From positions 1 to 64,000 of the forward strand of contig JAJYRA010000072.1 in assembly GCA_021794355.1 (NCBI GenBank): a DNA stretch of 64,000 nucleotides, given 5' to 3'. The stretch is from Thermoplasmata archaeon (GTDB lineage: Archaea > Thermoplasmatota > Thermoplasmata > Thermoplasmatales > Thermoplasmataceae). Shown here piece by piece: positions 39,628 through 50,213 of the stretch; within the stretch, counting starts at the first letter, position 1; every line of letters begins with the position of its first letter. The translations under genes and the position numbers were made by a program. The notes under the pieces were generated by a model. That model saw only the letters and a program-made list of their open reading frames with translations. It was not told where the DNA came from and searched no databases.

Positions 39628-40383
39628 GTGAAAACATCAATATACAATGTGGATGGAAAAGTAAAGGGAGAAATGGATGTACCACAGATATTCTATTCTG
39701 AAATGAGAGAAGATATAATGAAAAAGGCTTTCAGAGCTGTTTCTCTATCATACAGGAAGCCCTACGGTTCCTCTCCAAACGCTGGACTTAGAAGGGTCGG
39801 TCACACATCAGGTCCAGGTATGGGGATATCGAGAATGCCCAGAGTATCCGGAAGTTCGAGGGCAGTTTTACTGGGCAGCACGAAGGGAGGAAGAAGCCCA
39901 CACTCGCCCAGAGCTGAAAAGAACTTGAAGTTAAAAATAAACAAAAAGGAGAAGGTTGTAGCATGGAGAACCGCACTTACCATGGCTGCAAATGCAGATA
40001 TTGTTAAAAAGAGAGGACACATATTTTCTGAAGAATTAACATTTCCCGTAATTGTGGATGACGAGATTAACAATATAACCAAGACCAGAGATGCAAGAAA
40101 TTTCCTTCAGTCCCTTGGTGTATGGGAAGATGTTGAAAGGGCCAAGGAAAAAACAAAAATAAGGGCTGGAAGAGGAACAATGAGAAACAGGACCTACAGA
40201 ACACCAAAAAGTATTCTCATTGTTTCAGACAAACCATCCGGCCTTAAGGCGTTCAAGTCTCTTCCAGGAGTGGATATTTCATTCAGCAAGAATATTTCTA
40301 TATCAAAACTTGCACCTGGAGGTGTTGGAGGAAGACTGATATTATTTACTGAGAGTTCAATTAAAAATATGGAGGTGGAATGA
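39628..40383 (+). CDS. rpl4: 50S ribosomal protein L4
   Basis: KPYGSSPNAGLRRVGHTSGPGMGISRMPRV. Confidence 0.97.
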   Translation: MKTSIYNVDGKVKGEMDVPQIFYSEMREDIMKKAFRAVSLSYRKPYGSSPNAGLRRVGHTSGPGMGISRMPRVSGSSRAVLLGSTKGGRSPHSPRAEKNLKLKINKKEKVVAWRTALTMAANADIVKKRGHIFSEELTFPVIVDDEINNITKTRDARNFLQSLGVWEDVERAKEKTKIRAGRGTMRNRTYRTPKSILIVSDKPSGLKAFKSLPGVDISFSKNISISKLAPGGVGGRLILFTESSIKNMEVE

Positions 40384-40637
40384 GAATGGAAGATGTATTG
40401 ATAGCCCCTACTGCAACAGAAAAAACAATGATCCAGAGCCAAACTGAAAACAAGCTTACTTTTATTGTAAACAGGAAAGCAACGAAAAAACAGATAAAAG
40501 AAGACGTTGAAAGGCAGTTTAGCGTTAAGGTTGAAAAAATTAATGTCCTTTACACGAAAAGAGGAAAGAAAGCGGTAATAAAGCTTTCTGGAGATTTCAA
40601 TGCAGAGGAGATTGGAGAGAGAATAGGAATTTACTGA
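40380..40637 (+). CDS. rpl23: 50S ribosomal protein L23
   Basis: IAPTATEKTMIQSQTENKLTFIVNRKATKKQIKEDVERQFSVKVEKIN. Confidence 0.97.
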   Translation: MRMEDVLIAPTATEKTMIQSQTENKLTFIVNRKATKKQIKEDVERQFSVKVEKINVLYTKRGKKAVIKLSGDFNAEEIGERIGIY

Positions 40638-40646
40638 GGTGTTGAA

Positions 40647-41342
40647 ATGGGAAAACTAATTATACCGCAAAGAAGAGGAAAGGGGGGACTGATTTATAGA
40701 AGTCCGAGCCACAGGCATGTTAGCGCTATGAGAATACCTCTGGATGGCAATTATCAAATCAAGGATATAATCCACGCCCCAGGGAGAAATTCTCCAGTAT
40801 TAGTTCTGGATGGAGGGGAAAAGAAGAATCAGTACCAGATAGCGTTTAATGGAGCATACGTAAGTCAAAAGGTAAACATAGGTAAAATAGAGAATCCAAA
40901 AAGTGGGGATTCCACCTATCTAGGATTTATACCAGATGGTTCCCTGGTCCATAACATTGAAACCGTACCGGGAGACGGAGGAAAATTGTGCAGGACTGCA
41001 GGGACCTATTCACAGGTAATAAGTCACGGCGAATTTGTATCTATAAAATTGCCTTCAGGAGCCATAAAGAGTGTGAATCCCCAATGCAGGGCAACGGTTG
41101 GTACTGTTGCAGGGACAGGAGCTAAAGATATACCCATTCTTAAGGCTGGAAGGCACATTCACTATCTCCAGAGCAAGGCTAAAAAAGCAATCTCTGTCAG
41201 GGGAGTTGCCATGAACGCAGTCAATCACCCGCATGGTGGAGGAAATCACCAGCATGTCGGTAGACCAAGCACAGTTGGAAGAGGGACACCGCCAGGCAGG
41301 AAAGTGGGAAGATTATCACCAAAGAGGAGGAAAGTTAAATGA
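40647..41342 (+). CDS. rpl2: 50S ribosomal protein L2
   Basis: [54 protein letters not shown]. Confidence 0.98.
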   Translation: MGKLIIPQRRGKGGLIYRSPSHRHVSAMRIPLDGNYQIKDIIHAPGRNSPVLVLDGGEKKNQYQIAFNGAYVSQKVNIGKIENPKSGDSTYLGFIPDGSLVHNIETVPGDGGKLCRTAGTYSQVISHGEFVSIKLPSGAIKSVNPQCRATVGTVAGTGAKDIPILKAGRHIHYLQSKAKKAISVRGVAMNAVNHPHGGGNHQHVGRPSTVGRGTPPGRKVGRLSPKRRKVK

Positions 41343-41794
41343 CAACAAATAGACAGGCATCTGCAAAATCCATAAGGAGAAGGAGCAGGAAGTCTCAAAA
41401 AGTAGCTATGGGGCGATCGAAGGAGTTCAAATACAAAGGTTATACTCTGGAAGAGCTCCAGAAAATGGATAGAGAGAAATTAATAGAGGTATTTCCGGCT
41501 AGAGTCAGAAGAAGCCTGAAAAGAGAGATGGGGCCAGACCAGAAAATAGTTGCAAAAAGATTGATGGGCAATAAAACTGAAATAAGGACGCATGTTAGGG
41601 ACTTAATAATCCTGCCAAGGTATGTGGGTAAAGTAGTACATGTACACAATGGTAAAAACTACGTCAAATTCGAATTAAAGGCCGAGATGATAGGGCACTA
41701 TGTTGGTGAATTCGCCCTGACAAGAGGGGAAGTTAAGCACTCTGGTCCTGGAGTAGGCGCAACCAGATCGTCTAAATTCATGCCATTGAAGTGA
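41339..41794 (+). CDS. rps19: 30S ribosomal protein S19
   Basis: [65 protein letters not shown]. Confidence 0.97.
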   Translation: MTTNRQASAKSIRRRSRKSQKVAMGRSKEFKYKGYTLEELQKMDREKLIEVFPARVRRSLKREMGPDQKIVAKRLMGNKTEIRTHVRDLIILPRYVGKVVHVHNGKNYVKFELKAEMIGHYVGEFALTRGEVKHSGPGVGATRSSKFMPLK

Positions 41795-41800
41795 TGTAAA

Positions 41801-42250
41801 ATGAAAGGATATTCAATAATAGAAATGTCGGAAAAATCAGCAAGATCCATAAGGAAGAACTGCAACATTTCCCTTAAGGATGCAGTAAACATTGCCCACA
41901 ATATAAAAGGTATGGACCTGGCAAAGGCAGAAGACCTTCTGGAGGCAGTAATGAAAAAGGAAAGACCAATTAAGTATTTCCGTTACCTTGATTCTGTATC
42001 CCATAGAAAGGGATACGGTCCAGGCCGTTATCCGGTTAGGGCAGTAAAGCAATTCCAATCATTGATTGGTAACGTTAAGGCTAATGCAGAATTCAAGGGG
42101 CTGGATACCGATTCCCTGAAGATTGTAATGGTCACGGCAGACAAGGGTCCTATGTTAAAGCGTTTTACGCCCAAGGCTTATGGAAGGGCTGGGGCTAATA
42201 ACAGAGATATGGTTCATCTTTCCATTGTAGTTGAAGAGGTCGAAAAATGA
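41801..42250 (+). CDS. rpl22: 50S ribosomal protein L22
   Basis: [32 protein letters not shown]. Confidence 0.97.
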   Translation: MKGYSIIEMSEKSARSIRKNCNISLKDAVNIAHNIKGMDLAKAEDLLEAVMKKERPIKYFRYLDSVSHRKGYGPGRYPVRAVKQFQSLIGNVKANAEFKGLDTDSLKIVMVTADKGPMLKRFTPKAYGRAGANNRDMVHLSIVVEEVEK

Positions 42251-42909
42251 AGGAAAGGAAATTTATTAATGAGAGTATAAAGCGATTACTGGTCTCAGAA
42301 TATATTAGACGAGAAACGGATATTGCTGGATTTGGCGGGATTGAAATGAAGAGAAACCTTCTTGACACATCCATTCAATTAGTTGTCAATAAACCTGGAC
42401 TTGTCATTGGAAGAAGGGGATCTAAGGTTCAGGAAATAGAAGAAACGCTCAGAACCAGATTTAAAATAGAAGGTCCGAGGATAGAGGTAAAGGAGGTCAA
42501 GGAACCAGATCTAAATCCACAAATCGTATCAAAGAAAATTGCAATGTCCCTTGAAAAGGGATGGGCATACAGAAAAGCCGGAAACACAGCATTAAGGAGA
42601 ATAATCGAAAGTGATGCTAGAGGCGTCATGATTAAAATCGGAGGAAAGATCTCGGGAGAAAGGGCGAGAAGCCAGAAGTTTTTCTTTGGTTCTATAAAAT
42701 ATTCAGGAGAACCCGCAAGAAGTGGGATTGAATACGGGTTTTCCACTGCAAAACTAAAACTTGGCATAATAGGTGTATCCGTTAGGATCCTGAATTGGGA
42801 CTATAAACTACCAGATGATATAACTGTAAATAAGGCTAATTTAAAGGTAAATGAGGTGAAGGAAGAAAATGTCGGAATTGAAGCCGGAACAACTGAGAAA
42901 AATGAGTGA
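42247..42909 (+). CDS. rps3: 30S ribosomal protein S3
   Basis: [26 protein letters not shown] motif. Confidence 0.97.
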   Translation: MKERKFINESIKRLLVSEYIRRETDIAGFGGIEMKRNLLDTSIQLVVNKPGLVIGRRGSKVQEIEETLRTRFKIEGPRIEVKEVKEPDLNPQIVSKKIAMSLEKGWAYRKAGNTALRRIIESDARGVMIKIGGKISGERARSQKFFFGSIKYSGEPARSGIEYGFSTAKLKLGIIGVSVRILNWDYKLPDDITVNKANLKVNEVKEENVGIEAGTTEKNE

Positions 42910-43075
42910 ACAGGAAAGAGGGGAGAGAATGAAGGAACTTAAGGAAAATCTCCTCAGGCAGAGAGCCAGTGTGGCCATGGGAGGTTCACCTCTTAATCCT
43001 GGTCTAATAAGATCCATAAGAAGGCAGATTGCCAGGATCAGGACTATAGAGCATGAGGAGGAAACAAAAAGATGA
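42869..43075 (+). CDS. rpl29: 50S ribosomal protein L29
   Basis: [35 protein letters not shown]. Confidence 0.93.
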   Translation: MSELKPEQLRKMSEQERGERMKELKENLLRQRASVAMGGSPLNPGLIRSIRRQIARIRTIEHEEETKR

Positions 43076-43374
43076 AGGATAAAAACTTTACGGGAATCCC
43101 AAAGGAATTGCAGCCATGGGACGGTTTTACCAGGGACACAATGGCAGTGAGAATTACCGTCGATAAAAGAAGATATGGAAAAAATGTAACCATCATAGAG
43201 GGCATCGATCCAAAGATGGAGAACATTGACGATATTGCAAAGCAATTGAAACGAAAGGTTGCATCTGGTGGAACAGTAAAGGAAGGAAGAATTATTGAAC
43301 TCCAGGGAGACCATAGGGATTCAGTAAAGAAATATCTTGAAGGAATTGGGTTTAAAACAGAGGTAGTTGGATAA
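43072..43374 (+). CDS. Translation initiation factor aIF1 (SUI1)
   Basis: DDIAKQLKRKVASGGTVKEGRIIELQGDHRDSVKKYLEGIGF. Confidence 0.95.
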   Translation: MKDKNFTGIPKELQPWDGFTRDTMAVRITVDKRRYGKNVTIIEGIDPKMENIDDIAKQLKRKVASGGTVKEGRIIELQGDHRDSVKKYLEGIGFKTEVVG

Positions 43375-43664
43375 TGGTAGTGGACATATATGGGGAGGAA
43401 TTCTTGGGGAGGATAATGAAAGTTACCTCTTCAACCAATAGCAATCTGTCCGGAGTGGAAGGGGTAGTGGTGAAAGAGACCAAAAATACCTTCAGTTTGC
43501 TGGACAGATACCAGGTGAAGGTTATTCCAAAAAATATATGTCAATTTTCTCTGGAGGTAGATAATAAAATCTATCAGCTGGATGGAAAGGTAATGTGCTA
43601 CAGGCCAGAAAACCGCCTGAAAGAACTCAGAAGGATTAACAAAAACTTAAGGAGGATGAACTAA
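43374..43664 (+). CDS. rnp1: RNase P protein component 1 (Rpp29)
   Basis: GVEGVVVKETKNTFSLLDR; position between aIF1 and S17. Confidence 0.9.
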   Translation: MVVDIYGEEFLGRIMKVTSSTNSNLSGVEGVVVKETKNTFSLLDRYQVKVIPKNICQFSLEVDNKIYQLDGKVMCYRPENRLKELRRINKNLRRMN

Positions 43665-43991
43665 ATGACAAGAAACATAGGACTGGATATAGCCCCGCCC
43701 GAAAAGGAATGTGAAGATAAGAAATGCCCATATCACTCAAATCTGAGTGTAAGAGGGAGAGTTACCATAGGAACTGTGGTTTCAAAGGGAATGGTAAATA
43801 GCGTAGTTGTTAGGAGAGAATTTAAGACATTTAACTCAAAATATGAGAGAAATATAAAGTCTGTTTCCAGTTACCATGTACATCTGCCCCCATGCATTGA
43901 TGTAAAAAATGGGGACAGGGTACTTTTTACCGAGTGCAGAAAGTTGTCTAAAACGATATCGCATGTTGTTGTAGGGAGGTTAGATCAATGA
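43665..43991 (+). CDS. rps17: 30S ribosomal protein S17
   Basis: GRVTIGTVVSKGMVNSVVVRRE...SSYHVHLPPCIDVKNGDRVLFTECRKLSKTISHVVVG. Confidence 0.96.
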   Translation: MTRNIGLDIAPPEKECEDKKCPYHSNLSVRGRVTIGTVVSKGMVNSVVVRREFKTFNSKYERNIKSVSSYHVHLPPCIDVKNGDRVLFTECRKLSKTISHVVVGRLDQ

Positions 43992-44386
43992 AAGGGATAG
44001 CCGGAAGGCAGTCAAGAGGGTTACCATTTGGAGCAAGAATGATTTGCGCTGATAACAGCGGAGCAAAAATAGTCAGTTTGATAAACGTAAAGGCATGGCA
44101 CGGTGTGGCCAGGAGGAATCCAGCTGCAGGTGTTGGTGATATGTTTATAGCAAGCGTAAAAAAGGGAGGTCCTGACGTAAGGGCTAAGGTGGTTTACGCA
44201 GTGGTAATACGACAGAAAAGACCCTATAGAAGGGCAGACGGATCAATCATTTCATTTGAAGAGAATGCCGCAGTATTGGTTACACCGGACGGAGAGGTCA
44301 GAGGATCAGAAATAAAGGGGCCGGTTGCAAGAGAAGCAGCTGAAAGATGGCCAAGAATTGCGGCCATTGCATCAACCATAGTGTAG
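43988..44386 (+). CDS. rpl14: 50S ribosomal protein L14
   Basis: GARMICADNSGAKIVSLINVK...VAREAAERWPRIAAIASTIV. Confidence 0.97.
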   Translation: MKGIAGRQSRGLPFGARMICADNSGAKIVSLINVKAWHGVARRNPAAGVGDMFIASVKKGGPDVRAKVVYAVVIRQKRPYRRADGSIISFEENAAVLVTPDGEVRGSEIKGPVAREAAERWPRIAAIASTIV

Positions 44387-44396
44387 GTGAATAAAC

Positions 44397-44957
44397 ATGA
44401 TGAATAAAGTAAAAGTAACGCTTGAAAAGGACCTTCGAAAAAAATTAGGGATCAGACAGTTTCCCATTATGAAGGGAGATATTGTCAAAATAATAAAGGG
44501 AAGTAGAAGAGGAGAAGGAGGAAAGGTAGCATCAGTAGACCACAGGCACTCACTGATAATAATAGACGGAATAAATATAGCAAAGGCCGATGGAAAAGAG
44601 AAGTCGTTTCCAATACAGCCAGAAAAGATAGAAATTACAAAACTTGACCTGACCATGGAAGAAAGGTCCGGAAGGATAAGGGAACTTGCGTCCATGAAGA
44701 ATATAGTTCTGAACGATCAGACCCTTGAGGAGTATTCCACAAAGAGTGAACCAGAAGAACCTGAAGTTCCAATGGAATCTGAAGAGTTGAAAACAGAAGA
44801 AATGGGAATACAGGAGAATGAGGTATATGACGATCAGGCATCCGAAGATTCAGAGGCGGAGGAATTTCCTGAAAAGGAAGCTCAGGATGATGGAGAGGAC
44901 GATGAAAGTGACGAAGATGAACCAGATGATGAAACCGAAGGAGATGAACAAAAATGA
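44397..44957 (+). CDS. rpl24: 50S ribosomal protein L24 with long acidic C-terminal extension
   Basis: FPIMKGDIVKIIKGSRRGEGGKVASVDHRHSLIIIDGINIAKADGKEKSFPIQPEKIEITKL followed by ~75 acidic residues. Confidence 0.93.
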   Translation: MMNKVKVTLEKDLRKKLGIRQFPIMKGDIVKIIKGSRRGEGGKVASVDHRHSLIIIDGINIAKADGKEKSFPIQPEKIEITKLDLTMEERSGRIRELASMKNIVLNDQTLEEYSTKSEPEEPEVPMESEELKTEEMGIQENEVYDDQASEDSEAEEFPEKEAQDDGEDDESDEDEPDDETEGDEQK

Positions 44958-45667
44958 TTAACAAGACGAAAAGGCAGATGATTCCACGAGTCGTGAAAAT
45001 ACCCAGGAAGTCGTATTTCTGGGGATCAACCTCAATGGCTGGACCACATAAGAAGAATGCATCTGTTCCTATGTTGCACATATTAAGAGATTACCTATCT
45101 CTTGGAGACAAGGAGAGAGAAATCACAAGACTATTGAATAATAAGCTCGTGAATGTCGATGGAAAAGCCATAAAGGAAAAAAAATATCCCACTGGCTTCA
45201 TGGATCTTGTCACGATACCCAGTATGAAAAAGAGTTACAGAATTCTATATGACAGGCTGGGTAGGCTAACACCTGTACCTGAAAGAGATGAAAATTCCAA
45301 TGTTAAGCCAAGAAAGGTGCTAAACAAATTTACCGTAAAGGGGAACAAAACAATGATAGTTTGCCATGATGGATATAATTTCATAAGTGATAATAAGACA
45401 ATATCCACAGGAGACGTCGTATTATTCAACGTAAAAGAAAAAAAGATTGATGGAACCATAAAGCTTCAGGAAGGATCTAAGGTGTTCCTCACGGGTGGTA
45501 ATCACGTGGGCTCAGTTGCAACGGTAAAGTCCATTGAAGTAAGTAAATCCTCATCGTCAAACCTCATATCTATGGAAGAGGGATTTGCAACCATAGAGGA
45601 ATACGTCTTTCCCATTGGAAATCTGAAGTTCAACAGTATCGAATTGAAGGGAGGTAATGCGGAATGA
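44954..45667 (+). CDS. rps4e: 30S ribosomal protein S4e
   Basis: GSTSMAGPHKKNASVPMLHILRDYLSL...FLTGGNHVGSVATVKSIE. Confidence 0.96.
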   Translation: MINKTKRQMIPRVVKIPRKSYFWGSTSMAGPHKKNASVPMLHILRDYLSLGDKEREITRLLNNKLVNVDGKAIKEKKYPTGFMDLVTIPSMKKSYRILYDRLGRLTPVPERDENSNVKPRKVLNKFTVKGNKTMIVCHDGYNFISDNKTISTGDVVLFNVKEKKIDGTIKLQEGSKVFLTGGNHVGSVATVKSIEVSKSSSSNLISMEEGFATIEEYVFPIGNLKFNSIELKGGNAE

Positions 45668-46185
45668 ATGCACAAAACCCAATGAGGGAAATAACTCTTG
45701 ATAAGATAGTGGTAAATATCGGCGTTGGACAGGCTGGTGACAGATTAAACAAGGCCGTAAAGGTTATAGAAATGATTACGGGGCATAAGCCTGTTCTTAC
45801 CACATCTAAGAAAACTGTTAGGGAGTTCAATTTGAGAAAGGGTCTGACCATAGGTGCTAAGGTTACGCTCAGAAAGGCTGATGCGGATAAATTCCTGAAG
45901 GAAGCACTATACGCCAGGGAATACAAATTCCCACATTATTCTGTGGACAAACAGGGAAATGCCTATTTTGGAATATCAGAATATACTGATTTCAAGGGAA
46001 TGAAATATGACCCGGAAATTGGAATATTCGGCATGGATGTTGCCGTAGTACTCAAGAGAAAAGGGGGATTTAGAAATGCAAAAAGAAACATCAGGAAAGA
46101 AAATCTTTCTTCCAAGCTGTTCATAACAAAGGAAGAAACCCTGGCTTTTTTAAAGGAAAAATACCAGGTAGAGGTGATCAATTAA
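45664..46185 (+). CDS. rpl5: 50S ribosomal protein L5
   Basis: [40 protein letters not shown]. Confidence 0.97.
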   Translation: MNAQNPMREITLDKIVVNIGVGQAGDRLNKAVKVIEMITGHKPVLTTSKKTVREFNLRKGLTIGAKVTLRKADADKFLKEALYAREYKFPHYSVDKQGNAYFGISEYTDFKGMKYDPEIGIFGMDVAVVLKRKGGFRNAKRNIRKENLSSKLFITKEETLAFLKEKYQVEVIN

Positions 46186-46346
46186 TGTCAAATATAGTAC
46201 TGAGGCCAACCAAGAAATTCGGAAGAGTTGAAGGTTGCGTGAGATGCGGAAGAAAAAGAGGAATGGTAAGGAGATATGGAATTAGGATGTGCAGGCAGTG
46301 CTTCAGGGAGACAGCGCCCTCCATAGGCTTTAAAAAATTCAGTTGA
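46185..46346 (+). CDS. rps14: 30S ribosomal protein S14 (absent from the ORF track)
   Basis: [53 protein letters not shown]; CxxC-CxxC zinc motif; ATG overlaps the L5 stop. Confidence 0.95.
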   Translation: MSNIVLRPTKKFGRVEGCVRCGRKRGMVRRYGIRMCRQCFRETAPSIGFKKFS

Positions 46347-46355
46347 GGTGATAAT

Positions 46356-46745
46356 GTGAGACATGATCCATTAAATGATATAATTAACACAATAAAAAAT
46401 GCTTCAAGTATAGGGAAGAGGGAAATCGAGGTAGGGCCAGCAGCAAGGATGATTGGTCGCGTTCTCAAGGTAATGCAGGACTATAACTATATTTCAAGTT
46501 TTGAAGTCGTAGAGGATGGTCAGGGAGGAAAGTTCAAGATCAAGCTGAATAGCACGATTAATAATTGTGGGACCATAAAGCCAAGATACTCTGTTAAGAA
46601 AGTGAATCTTGATATGTTTGAGTCCAGGTACTTGCCCGCCCAGGATTTTGGGATACTTATTGTCACAACAACCAAGGGTGTCATGAGTCACGTGGAGGCA
46701 AGGAAACATGGGTTAGGAGGAAAACTGCTGGCTTACATATATTAG
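46356..46745 (+). CDS. rps8: 30S ribosomal protein S8
   Basis: HDPLNDIINTIKNASSIGKREIEVGPAARMIGRVLKVMQ; GTG start. Confidence 0.96.
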   Translation: MRHDPLNDIINTIKNASSIGKREIEVGPAARMIGRVLKVMQDYNYISSFEVVEDGQGGKFKIKLNSTINNCGTIKPRYSVKKVNLDMFESRYLPAQDFGILIVTTTKGVMSHVEARKHGLGGKLLAYIY

Positions 46746-47297
46746 GTGAAAAAAATGGTTAATTGGAAAGAATCGGAGAAATTAAAAACACCATCAGGAG
46801 TAAAAGCAGAGATGAAAGAGGGTGTTCTAGAAGTTACTGGTAAGCTGGGTAAAGTTACCAGAAATTTCGCAGATAATTACGTAAGAGTCCAGGTCGTGGA
46901 CGGATCTGTTTCAATTGAGAAATCAAAGGAAAACAGGTACACAAGGGCAATATCTGGAACCTGGAATTCAGAGATCAAGAATATGTTCAAGGGGGTGCAG
47001 GAAGGCTTTACATATACAATGAAAGTTGATTATACGCATTTCCCTACGAGGGTCTCTGTAAGAGGAAACATATTGCTGGTAGAAAATTTCCTTGGTGAAA
47101 GGAGTCCAAGGGAGGCAAAGATACTTGGATCAACAAAGGTTTCAATTAAGGGGGACAGAATTACACTTACGGGCATTGACAAGCGTGAAATAGGAGAAAC
47201 CTGTTCAAACATAGAACGGGCAACAAAGATAAGGGGATTTGATCTGAGAATATTCCAGGATGGGATCTTCCCAATAGATACGGAGGTAGAAGAATAA
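46746..47297 (+). CDS. rpl6: 50S ribosomal protein L6
   Basis: YTHFPTRVSVRGNILLVENFLGERSPREAKILG. Confidence 0.96.
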   Translation: MKKMVNWKESEKLKTPSGVKAEMKEGVLEVTGKLGKVTRNFADNYVRVQVVDGSVSIEKSKENRYTRAISGTWNSEIKNMFKGVQEGFTYTMKVDYTHFPTRVSVRGNILLVENFLGERSPREAKILGSTKVSIKGDRITLTGIDKREIGETCSNIERATKIRGFDLRIFQDGIFPIDTEVEE

Positions 47298-47707
47298 TGA
47301 CATCCTCAATTAAGCCGACCATGAGCAAGGAAGAAAAGAAGTTGCTCAAAGAGAAAAATGAACAGGCAAGAAAAAGAGTAGAATTCAGGAGACAGGAATG
47401 GTTCAGGTATAAAAAATTCGGTGAAGAATACAGGAAGCCGAGAGGATATCACTCCAAAATGAGGGAAAAACTGGCCAGGAGACCACCTGTTGTTGATGTT
47501 GGATACAGGGGACCAAAGGCCGTTAGATACTTACACCCATCCGGCTTTCAGGAGGTCTTGGTGCATAATCTGGCAGAACTTGAAGCCATAAACCCAGCGA
47601 GGGAAGCATGCAGAATTTCAGCTACGGTTGGCCTTAAAAAGAGGGAGGTTCTTGAAGGCAGAGCCGATGAGTTGGGTATCAGGATATTAAACAGGAAGGT
47701 GCAGTAA
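47297..47707 (+). CDS. rpl32e: 50S ribosomal protein L32e
   Basis: RKPRGYHSKMREKLARRPPVVDVGYRGPKAVRYLHPSGFQEVLVHNLAELE. Confidence 0.96.
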   Translation: MTSSIKPTMSKEEKKLLKEKNEQARKRVEFRRQEWFRYKKFGEEYRKPRGYHSKMREKLARRPPVVDVGYRGPKAVRYLHPSGFQEVLVHNLAELEAINPAREACRISATVGLKKREVLEGRADELGIRILNRKVQ

Positions 47708-48157
47708 ATGAGGATAGAAACTGCTAAGAGAATAGCTGCTGATGAATATAAATCCGGAACATCAAGAATATGGATTGACATGGACAGTCTTACCCTTGTA
47801 CAGGAAGCAGCAACGAGAGAAGATGTCAGAAATCTTATGGAAAAGCATGTTATACAGGCAAAGCCCAAAAAAGGGAATTCCAATGCAAGGTTCAAGAAAA
47901 GGCTTAAACAACTTGCAAAGGAAAGAAGAAGGGGTCCAGGTTCTGTAAGAGGAACGAGGAACGCCAGATTTCCAAGGAAAAGACGATGGATAAAGACCAT
48001 AAGAGCGCTGAGGGATGAATTGAGAACATTAAAGGCAGAAAACAAGATCGATGCCAAAACCTACCGTAAGTATTACAGGATCGTAAAGGGTGGAACTATT
48101 AAGTCCAGAGCACAATTACGATCTCAGATAAGGCTTGCAGGACTGCTAGGTGAATAA
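47708..48157 (+). CDS. rpl19e: 50S ribosomal protein L19e
   Basis: KRIAADEYKSGTSRIWID...GPGSVRGTRNARFPRKRRWIKTIRALRDELRTLK. Confidence 0.96.
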   Translation: MRIETAKRIAADEYKSGTSRIWIDMDSLTLVQEAATREDVRNLMEKHVIQAKPKKGNSNARFKKRLKQLAKERRRGPGSVRGTRNARFPRKRRWIKTIRALRDELRTLKAENKIDAKTYRKYYRIVKGGTIKSRAQLRSQIRLAGLLGE

Positions 48158-48644
48158 AATGAAAACGCCAACACTATTAAAACGAAAAAAAGAAGGAGTA
48201 ACGGATTATCGTAAAAGACTGAATCTACTAAAATCCGAAAGCCCCAGGCTGGTTGTTAGGGTATCCAGAAAAGGACTTACGGCACAGATAGCTGAATATG
48301 ATCCCGATGGGGATATAATAAAAGGCACGGTTACGTCAAGAGTACTGGAAAAGAATCTTGGTGTGAAGGGGAACAATACTCAATCGTGCTATCTTGCGGG
48401 ATACTATCTGGGAAAAGTAACACAGAAAAAGGACATTGATTATGCCATACTGGATATAGGTAGGTTTGATCTTGTAAAGGGTGGAAGAATCGCCTCAGTT
48501 CTTAAGGGATTTATAGATTCTGGAGTCGAGGTGCCCTGCTCAGAGGAAATATTCCCAAATAAGGAAAGGTTAAATGGAAAGCATCTTAAAGCACCATTGA
48601 ACCTGGAAGAATTTAAGAAAAAAATAGATGAGAAGGTGAAATAA
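48150..48644 (+). CDS. rpl18: 50S ribosomal protein L18
   Basis: KRKKEGVTDYRKRLNLLKSESPRLVVRVSRKGLTAQIAEYDPDGD. Confidence 0.95.
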   Translation: MNKMKTPTLLKRKKEGVTDYRKRLNLLKSESPRLVVRVSRKGLTAQIAEYDPDGDIIKGTVTSRVLEKNLGVKGNNTQSCYLAGYYLGKVTQKKDIDYAILDIGRFDLVKGGRIASVLKGFIDSGVEVPCSEEIFPNKERLNGKHLKAPLNLEEFKKKIDEKVK

Positions 48645-48645
48645 A

Positions 48646-49308
48646 ATGGAAGGAGAACAATGGACACCAAAAACAGAGCTTGGCAAACTCGTAGCATCTG
48701 GAGAGATAAAATCCATGTCAGAAGCTCTCAAAATGAAACTTCCCTTAAGGGAATATCAGATTGTGGACATATTGATGCCGGAACTCAAGGATGAGATTAT
48801 TTACATAGAAAGAGCCCAAAGAATGACTGACTCAGGAAGGAGAATGAACTACTCAATTACCGCAGTTGTGGGGAATGAGGATGGATTTGTTGGGCTGGGA
48901 CGAGGAAAGGCCAAGGAAGCAGCACCTGCCATCAGAAAATCCATAAACAATGCGAAATTAAACATAGTGGAAATCAGGAGAGGTTGTGGATCTTGGGAAT
49001 GTGGATGTGGCAGAGCACACACAGTTCCATTTCAGGTCACAGGGCACGTAGGTTCTGTTACTGTGAGGATAAAGCCATCTCCTCAGGGAGTCGGCAGGGC
49101 AACAGGTGATGTTGCAAAAACCATACTGAGAATGGCCGGGATAGAGGATGCGTGGGGATTTGCCAAGGGGCATACGAAAACAACGGTAAATTACGCCGAG
49201 GCAACCTTCGCTGCTCTGAAGCAGACCATAGAGATGAGGATAAATCCAAGCATCGTACTGAGTACACCAATATACAAGGGGAGTGTTGCAAATGCTGGCG
49301 GTAATTAG
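48646..49308 (+). CDS. rps5: 30S ribosomal protein S5
   Basis: VVGNEDGFVGLGRGKAKEAAPAIRKSINNAKLNIVEIRRGCGSWECGC. Confidence 0.97.
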   Translation: MEGEQWTPKTELGKLVASGEIKSMSEALKMKLPLREYQIVDILMPELKDEIIYIERAQRMTDSGRRMNYSITAVVGNEDGFVGLGRGKAKEAAPAIRKSINNAKLNIVEIRRGCGSWECGCGRAHTVPFQVTGHVGSVTVRIKPSPQGVGRATGDVAKTILRMAGIEDAWGFAKGHTKTTVNYAEATFAALKQTIEMRINPSIVLSTPIYKGSVANAGGN

Positions 49309-49783
49309 GGTAAGAGGAACAACAGGTGTAAGGCCACAGGCTCAAAAATCCTGTTCGCTTATGAGATTGCATCACATAAACCACATGGCTCTAATGAACG
49401 AATCGGAGACACTTCAGGGAATGCTCCAAACTTCGAAGGATTATATAACATGGGGAGAAATCGATAAGGAAACCCTTATTGAAGTGTTGAAAACAAGGGC
49501 ACTGCTGGAAGGAAGAAAACCACTTACGGAGGAATATGTCAAGGAAAAAATGGGAATTGAGAGTTTTTCTCATCTTGCACAGCAGATGATGGAAGGACAG
49601 CTTAAATTTTCTGACATTCCAGGCATAGTGCCAGTACTGAGACTTCACCCACCAAAGGGTGGCTACGAATACATAAGATCACAGTACAAAAAGGAAGGAA
49701 CCCTAGGATACAGGGGTTCAGAAATAAACATTCTGATTAGGAAAATGTTAATTCCGGGGGTGAAACTAGATGGTAAGAACTAA
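49292..49783 (+). CDS. rpl30: 50S ribosomal protein L30
   Basis: MLAVIRVRGTTGVRPQAQ...LMRLHHINHMALM; ORF track opens at 49283. Confidence 0.94.
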   Translation: MLAVIRVRGTTGVRPQAQKSCSLMRLHHINHMALMNESETLQGMLQTSKDYITWGEIDKETLIEVLKTRALLEGRKPLTEEYVKEKMGIESFSHLAQQMMEGQLKFSDIPGIVPVLRLHPPKGGYEYIRSQYKKEGTLGYRGSEINILIRKMLIPGVKLDGKN

Positions 49784-50213
49784 AACTAAAAAACAGAGAG
49801 GAAGTAGATACGGAAGGGGATTCAAATCAGGTAGAGGAAAGGGAAAGAGAGGAGGTTCTGGTCTCGCCGGTTTGGGAAAGCATAGAACTCAACTTGTAAT
49901 AAAATATGATCCAGATCACTTCGGTGTACACGGCTTTAAAAGTCATAAACAGGGAAAACTCGAAATCCCAATTACATTGAAAGAACTTACTGAATCCCTG
50001 GAAATACTAAAAAACAAAGGGTTTGTAAAAGAGGACAACGGGCAGACAGTGGTGGATCTAAAATCTGCCGGGTATACGAAGCTTCTTTCAACTGGGGATT
50101 TTAAGGTTAAGTCTAAGATTATTGTGCCCAAAACAACCGAAAGATGCATAAATAAGCTTATGGTTACAGGGGTATCGGTAGAGGTAGATGAGCAAAAAGA
50201 TAGAGCGGAATAA
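49770..50213 (+). CDS. rpl15: 50S ribosomal protein L15
   Basis: KKQRGSRYGRGFKSGRGKGKRGGSGLAGLGKHR. Confidence 0.95.
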   Translation: MVRTKTKKQRGSRYGRGFKSGRGKGKRGGSGLAGLGKHRTQLVIKYDPDHFGVHGFKSHKQGKLEIPITLKELTESLEILKNKGFVKEDNGQTVVDLKSAGYTKLLSTGDFKVKSKIIVPKTTERCINKLMVTGVSVEVDEQKDRAE

